Shown here: in pieces, positions 63,699 through 64,000 of the stretch
Layout of the letters: each line of letters opens with the position of its first letter
How positions within the stretch are numbered: position 1 is the stretch's first letter
Assembly: GCA_027486405.1 (NCBI GenBank)
Contig: JAIXPD010000011.1
Span: forward strand, 44,561 to 108,560
Length of the DNA stretch: 64,000 bases
DNA from: Azospirillum sp.
GTDB taxonomy: Bacteria; Pseudomonadota; Alphaproteobacteria; Azospirillales; Azospirillaceae
Direction of reading: 5' to 3'
The notes under the pieces: generated by a model
The model's database searches: none
Told to the model about the DNA's origin: nothing
The model's input: only the letters and a program-made list of their open reading frames with translations
Program-made: the position numbers and the translations under genes

Positions 63699-64000
63699 TC
63701 AGCCCGCCTCGCCGGTCGGTGGCACGTCCGCCGCCGGGGCGGACGGGGCAGCCGGTTGGCCCGCCCAGATCGCACCAGCCGCAGGCGAAGCCGCCGCCGG
63801 AGCACCCGACCAGATCGCGCCAGCCGCAGGCGAGGCCGCCGCCGGAGCACCCGACCAGATCGCACCAGCCGCAGGCGAAGCCGCCGCAGGAGCGCCAGAC
63901 CAGATCGCGCCAGCCGCAGGCGAAGCCGCCGCCGGAGCACCCGACCAGATCGCGCCAGCCGCAGGCGAGGCCGCCGCAGGAGCGCCAGACCAGATCGCGC
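63699..64000 (-). CDS. Tandem-repeat protein, candidate RiPP precursor (5' end outside window)
   Basis: The minus frame ending at a TGA at 63701-63699 is open to the right edge (99 residues visible) and is absent from the ORF track because its start lies outside. It encodes five identical 15-residue units AIWSGAPAAASPAAG, a degenerate sixth (AIWAGQPAAPSAPAA) and the tail DVPPTGEAG. It contains no Cys, so Cys-derived azolines are not possible. It lies upstream of ycaO and in the same direction. I infer that each unit may be a core peptide modified by YcaO-TfuA. Its leader and full repeat number are not visible. A repeat-rich envelope protein unrelated to ycaO is the main alternative. Confidence 0.75.
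   Translation of the reverse strand, partial: AIWSGAPAAASPAAGAIWSGAPAAASPAAGAIWSGAPAAASPAAGAIWSGAPAAASPAAGAIWSGAPAAASPAAGAIWAGQPAAPSAPAADVPPTGEAG
63766..64000. repeat. 45-bp direct tandem repeats (five full units plus part of a sixth)
   Basis: Units begin at 63766, 63811, 63856, 63901, 63946 and 63991 with no spacer. They differ at only five of 45 columns (positions 9, 24, 33, 39 and 42 of the unit on the plus strand). Every difference falls on a third codon position of the minus-strand reading frame. Confidence 0.97.

Noticed and set aside
63422-63940. 172-codon minus ORF through the terminal repeats (Leu/Arg-rich)
   Set aside because: In this frame the unit-to-unit differences change amino acids (for example LARSG versus LVRSG), whereas they are all silent in the AIW frame; it is also composed of Arg/Leu runs.
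63766-64000. CRISPR array
   Set aside because: The 45-bp units are directly adjacent with no spacers, and they encode a constant peptide.
63571-64000. Plus-strand gene through the repeats
   Set aside because: Open and wobble-compatible, but opposite to the operon, without a ribosome site, and its first 60 codons look non-coding. Kept only as an alternative in the findings.
1-64000. tRNA, rRNA or riboswitch genes
   Set aside because: I saw no rRNA cores, tRNA cloverleaf sequences or known riboswitch motifs by eye. This was not a systematic search; a covariance-model scan would settle it.

Overview
The window reads as chromosomal DNA of a GC-rich alphaproteobacterium, most likely of the Rhodospirillales. 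The reasons are the divK-pleD pair, an EipB/DUF1849 envelope protein, the dapF-mtaB-ftsY order, many hybrid sensor kinases, and a strong G/C preference at third codon positions. I saw no rRNA, tRNA or CRISPR, but I made no systematic structural search.

Layout. 1-11.4 kb: a SWIM/SNF2 helicase (cut by the window edge), PleD, DivK and a second diguanylate cyclase, a 2-hydroxyacid dehydrogenase, EipB, RarA and small envelope proteins. 11.4-16.5 kb: a YqaA/DedA protein, the rpsM-rpsK-rpoA-rplQ operon with its own promoter and terminator and two large intergenic palindromes, then divergent pyruvate kinase. 16.5-34.7 kb: housekeeping genes (fusA, ridA, a type IA topoisomerase, zapE, pdxY, a CitE-like lyase, ftsY, mtaB, dapF, a CorA/ZntB transporter) plus a membrane protein of unknown function and a sensor kinase. 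35-38.2 kb: a three-gene glycosyl-transfer cassette of the gtr type. 38.5-48.8 kb: a cupin, a LysR/MFS divergent pair, leuD-leuB, amn, yciB, tatA and a SPOR protein. 49-59.2 kb: a signalling island with a response regulator, a sensor fused to a DnaQ-type exonuclease, an SLC5-type transporter fused to a histidine kinase, two more kinases and another receiver.

59.2-64 kb, transcribed leftwards: the most notable system. A tandem-repeat protein (at least five identical 15-residue units, AIWSGAPAAASPAAG, plus a degenerate sixth; its N-terminus lies beyond the window) is followed by YcaO, TfuA, a ThiS/MoaD-like sulfur carrier ending in Gly-Gly, and a rhodanese fused to an E1 (ThiF/MoeB) enzyme. The last four genes overlap or nearly abut. 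Together they contain every step expected for backbone thioamidation: sulfur mobilisation (rhodanese), carrier activation (E1), carrier (ThiS), sulfur release (TfuA) and ATP-dependent amide modification (YcaO). The repeat protein is the natural candidate substrate, so I propose a multi-core, thioamidated RiPP-like pathway.

The window also carries five copies of a 237-247-bp non-autonomous element. The copies have 17-bp inverted ends (CAGGGCAATCGCTTGAA) and 10-11-bp target duplications. One copy is itself interrupted by a second, 117-bp element with related ends. These fill nearly all the long intergenic gaps, usually within 50 bp of a stop codon.
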